Assembly (NCBI RefSeq): GCF_019279795.1
Contig: NC_056744.1
Location: 905,255,017 to 905,319,016 of the forward strand
Reading direction: 5' to 3'
Source of the DNA: Protopterus annectens
Taxonomy: Eukaryota; Chordata; Ceratodontiformes; Protopteridae
Length of the DNA: 64,000 bases
The position numbers were made by a program, and so were the translations under genes. This document shows, in pieces, positions 61,012 to 64,000 of the stretch (its first letter is position 1; every line of letters begins with the position of its first letter). The notes under the pieces are model-generated. The model did no database searches, was not told the origin of the DNA, and was given only the letters and a program-made list of their open reading frames with translations.

Positions 61012-62870
61012 CTGGAAACACTCCCTCCTCAGCTTAAACAAGTACACAAGACTCCTTGTGAAGTCCTCCAAAGCTAACTACGAATCCAAAATTAGCTTCC
61101 ACAACTAATGACAACCATAAGGTATTCTTTAGTTACATCCGTAACCTAAAAGGAAAGGCTCAGATTTGTGCCGAACTGGTAGTCAATTATACCACATGTA
61201 CGGAGCCTGTGGACATTGCTAACCTGTTAGCAGAGAGGTTCTGTGAAAACTTCACTCCCCCTTCCCCGCCACACTTACCCAAAGACATCCCTACCAGCTG
61301 TCCTCTAACTTGCATCTCTAAAGAGCAGCTCGAGAATGCCCCAAGGTCAAAACCACAGCATCTATGGGACCTGATAACATCCCAGGCTGCATTTTACATG
61401 GCCTTAAAGAATTAGCAATGCCATTGGGTACTCCTTTCAATCATATAGAGTTAACCACTGGCTTCGTCCCACCTGAATGGAAAAAGGCCACAGTTATTCC
61501 CTTGCACAAAGGTGGTGCTTCCACTGACCACGGGAACTACAGGCCTATTAGCCTGACTAGCGTTATCTGCAAGGCCATGGAGTAAATCATTATGGATCTA
61601 ATCAAAGACATTGGTAACCTCCAAACACTTGTCCCTACACAATTTGGATTTGTCAAAGAGAGATCATGCCTATTAAATCTGGTGGATTCGAGACGGTCAC
61701 CAAAGCCTTTGATGAGGGGAAATCTGTGCACACAGCCTACCTAGACTTAGCCAAGGCTTTTGACACTATCCCCCACTGGCGCATAATTCTCACCCAGCTA
61801 GGTTATCAACCCGTATTCATTAGATGGGGTCACAAACTGGGTCACTAATAGAACCCATACAGTCAAAATAGGGGAATCCACCTCCAACAGCAGACTTGTA
61901 ACCAGTGGTGTTCCACAGGGATCAGTCCTGGGAACTTGAGTGTTTGGAATCTATTTCTCCAAACTGCAAGCTGAAACTAAAGGTCTGTGGCTGACAACAT
62001 TTGCTCCAAATGATGTCAACATCCTACAAGAGTCTTAAATGACTGGTGCCAAAGTCGTGATCTTAAACTCAATTAAACAAAGTATGATCATTCCTTTCAA
62101 TAAGAGCAATGTTCCTGCTAACTACCACATCAATAACACCCTATGTACGCACTCACTGGTGAGAGACCTGGGCTCATAGGTTGTCAGAAACCTTATCTTT
62201 GACCACCATGTCTCCACATTCTATATTGCTCATCTCACAGGTAAGAGCATTGCCTCCAGAAAAAAAAAAATTATACTCTTCCCTCACCAGGCCAATAATG
62301 GAGTACAATGCCCCTTTTGGTATGTACCTTTCCAAGCACCCGCAGCAATTGAAGAGACCACAAAGGCTCCTCACAGCAAAAATTCAAGGTCTTAAGGATT
62401 TGTCCTATGAGGACCATCTGAAATCACTGTCACTTTATTCTGTTCCATACAGACTGCTCAGAGGTAATCTCTGCCTTGCACATAAGGCAATCATTGACCC
62501 TGCTTTACTGGAAATGCTGCATATCCGCAAGTCAAATGGTATACGGATTACTCTAATTGCCTTAACCTGGTATGTGACATTAATAGAACCTGCTGGAGGG
62601 ACAGATTTGTCTCCAAGAGGTTACCATACCTTTGGAACACCCTCCCATTTCATGTCAAGCAAAGCACCTCACTGGTCCTCTTCAAACGCAATCTGGACGA
62701 TTGGACAGGTAACCGTAACACCACCCCAGGTGTTCCACCCATGTCCCTCTTGGACAGGAGTGACAGATGCTTATCGTGGAAATAAGGGTAAAACTTGGCT
62801 AGGCTTGTAAAAGCCCTAGGGTCATTTGCCTAGTAACCTCCTATGAGAAAACAAGAGTGTTCTAGAAGAG
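61012..62870 (+). mobile_element. CR1-like LINE copy 4, part 2 (RT to 3' end)
   Basis: Resumes after DIRS K: linker (61012-61350), RT fingers in frame 61364-61585 (MGPDNIPGCILHGLKELAMP, NYRPISLTSVICKAME), palm near 61666-62030 (LDLAKAFDTIPHW, SGVPQGSVLG-like, then a deletion that removes the FADD region) and C-terminal part in frame 62181-62810 (YNAPFGMYLSKHPQQLKRPQ). The 3' UTR inverted repeat is at 62799-62833 and the end is near 62870. Several frameshifts. Confidence 0.82.
61364..62810 (+). pseudogene. CR1 ORF2 RT, copy 4
   Basis: Less diverged in the fingers than copies 1-2, but the palm has lost part of the sequence between LWLTTFAPNDVN-like (about 61985-62020) and the downstream KLNSKKC-like motif. 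The active-site FADD is therefore absent. The C-terminal domain is open for 209 codons (62181-62810). Confidence 0.75.
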
Positions 62871-63164
62871 CGCATTTAAACAGCATAGCAATATGAGAAA
62901 GTGGGTGTTGCAAAATGATCCCAAGAACTTTGACAAGTTATATATACGTACCACAACGCTAAATCAGTTTTGTCTTGTTTTCGTCTAGTTCAACCAACTG
63001 AGTTATTGGATCAGACCTCAGCACCTTCTAAAAGCTATCAATCCAGGGATCTGACCAGTCAGCTACCCATAATTACCTCTATTACCCAAAATACCTCAGA
63101 GTTTGCCTGCTCATAAATCAAAAAATTATTCAACAATTAGTACAAACAGGCTAGCCTATAAGAT

Positions 63165-63310
63165 GGCTGGACAGTGCAGTGGTCTGCATAGTTGCCTCAC
63201 AGCGAGAGGTTTTCTGGTTTGATTCTCAGCTGGGGTGCCTTCTGTACAAAGTCTGCATGTTCTCTCTGCGTTGGTGTAGGTTTCCTCCAAGTGCTGCGGT
63301 CTCCTTCCAT
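63165..63310 (+). mobile_element. SINE copy c, head and body
   Basis: CAGTGGTCTGCATAGTTGCC as box A region, CTCACAGCGAGAGG and GGTTTGATTC as box B, then TCTGCATGTTCTCTCTGCGT and GGTTTCCTCCAAGTGCT. This is the 5' half of SINE b in the opposite orientation. The 3' tail is missing. The tRNA-like head with a CATGTTCTCC body is a type I know from fish SINEs. Confidence 0.75.
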
Positions 63311-63477
63311 GCTACAAAACACACACTGGCCTAAGAAATGGCAATAAAATAAGAAAACAGCAATCAAAGGTTGTTCTAGGACAAGTCCCCTGGAGAGGTC
63401 CCCCCATTCAAAAGGAGCACCAGGTGACATTACATATCCAATGTTTGTTAAAGTCCGATTCAACCTTTGGGACAAAG

Positions 63478-64000
63478 TTACCAAAAACACCTAGGTGGTA
63501 TCAAGGAAGGATATTCCTGAGAATGGTGGAGCCAAAGGAAGTATAGGACCTGGACTGTACATCTAAGCTTGTAGTGACACACAAACATGCGAACAGTAGA
63601 CCAAGCAGCTGCAGTACAAATCTCATCAACAGGAACTGTGCCCATAAAAGCAGTAGAGGTAGCTTTGGCCATTGTAGAGGAAAAAAAAAAAAAAACACTG
63701 TTTTTTTTATGTAAGGACTGTTCCAGCTTTTTTGTTCACAAACATTAGACAAATCAGAAAGCCACCTAGACAGAGTGACTTTTGATGCACTTTGGCCAAC
63801 TTCCAATTTAATTTAGAGAAAACAATACAAAATCTGATCAGATAATTTAAATGTCCTTAGTTCTGTGTAAATAAATTTACTAGATGTTCACAGACAACTT
63901 AGAATTTAAAGTACACTCTGCTTTATTAGAAAATTTTGGGAAGAATACTGGCAGACTGACAAGTCTGGTTAAGGTTGAGCTCGGATGCCTTCTTTAGAAG
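63478..64000 (-). pseudogene. Family-2 DIRS tyrosine recombinase, C-terminal part
   Basis: The frame 63478-63672 reads MAKATSTAFMGTVPVDEICT and AAAWSTVRMFVCHYKLR. It corresponds to TRATATSTAFLRGVPTKDIL and EAATWSSVHTFTKHYHL of family 1 and keeps the candidate catalytic Tyr (CHY). The frame 63501-63806 has KVTLSRWLSDLSNVCEQ, paralleling KQTISKWIGHCIRFCY. A/T runs near 63680-63710 break the frame. The N-terminal part lies beyond the window. This is the most readable family-2 YR here. Confidence 0.65.

Larger units (their letters stand above)
62920..64000 (-). mobile_element. Old DIRS element N (family 2), 3' end, runs off window
   Basis: Terminal sequence at about 62935-63110 (ATATATACGTACCACAACGC, TTGTCTTGTTTTCGTC, TTATTGGATCAGACCTCAGC, CCATAATTACC) parallels the family-2 left end at 3604-3770 (TAATGTACTCACCATAACTT, TTATGGATCAGATCCTTGG, CCATAATGCAC). 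A SINE (63165-63310) lies where spacer and ICR would be. YR sequence follows from about 63480. The remainder lies beyond 64000. Confidence 0.55.

Noticed and set aside
63165..63215. tRNA gene
   Set aside because: Box A/B-like sequence belongs to a SINE head; no cloverleaf with paired acceptor stem can be drawn.

Overview
This window is vertebrate-type repetitive DNA with no host gene that I can support. Almost all of it is retrotransposon, nested several layers deep. The dominant component is DIRS-like tyrosine-recombinase (YR) retrotransposons with the order gag, reverse transcriptase/RNase H (RT/RH), YR, inverted terminal repeats (ITRs) and an internal complementary region (ICR). At least three sequence families are present. 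The rest is CR1-like LINEs, two fragments of a second (L2-like) LINE type, one degenerate Ty3/gypsy element and three copies of a tRNA-headed SINE. Abundant DIRS plus CR1, and a SINE tail resembling tails I know from fish genomes, suggest a large-genome fish or amphibian (lungfish, salamander or caecilian). The window alone does not settle which.

Layout. 1-672: 5' end of a DIRS element (copy A) inserted in a CR1 LINE (673-2857). 2858-5986: mosaic of old DIRS remnants. 5987-8390: truncated DIRS copy B, abutting an antisense CR1 (8391-10075). 10076-21161: an old DIRS (C), apparently split by a full-length DIRS, copy I (14550-20099). 21162-24290: truncated DIRS J. 24300-25150: 3' end of an L2-like LINE. 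25150-26262: gag remnant. 26263 to about 40040: divergent DIRS D, interrupted by an L2-like LINE (29210-32330, itself holding a SINE) and by the gypsy element (33401-38990, with a SINE in its 5' LTR). 40041-54060: old DIRS L, whose YR gene is split by DIRS E (40199-50523, the only plus-strand DIRS). The YR gene of E is in turn split by DIRS F (45112-49990). L is also interrupted by truncated DIRS H and a CR1 3' end. 54700-62870: a CR1 LINE interrupted by full-length DIRS K (55690-61011). 62920-64000: another old DIRS (N) with a SINE, running off the window.

How the parts work. In a DIRS element gag packages the RNA, RT/RH copies it, and the YR is thought to integrate a circular DNA intermediate without target duplication. 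The sequence fits that model: the ICRs spell the joined termini, and the insertion junctions show no target duplications. Most intact ITRs carry a CRE octamer and a TATA box pointing inward, so each element could be transcribed from both ends. Every copy has frameshifts or stops, so nothing here looks autonomous now. E and J keep the YLDD active site, and I and K are complete in structure.

Limits: boundaries of old remnants are good to some tens of bases. Family assignments rest on reading motifs by eye, not on database searches.
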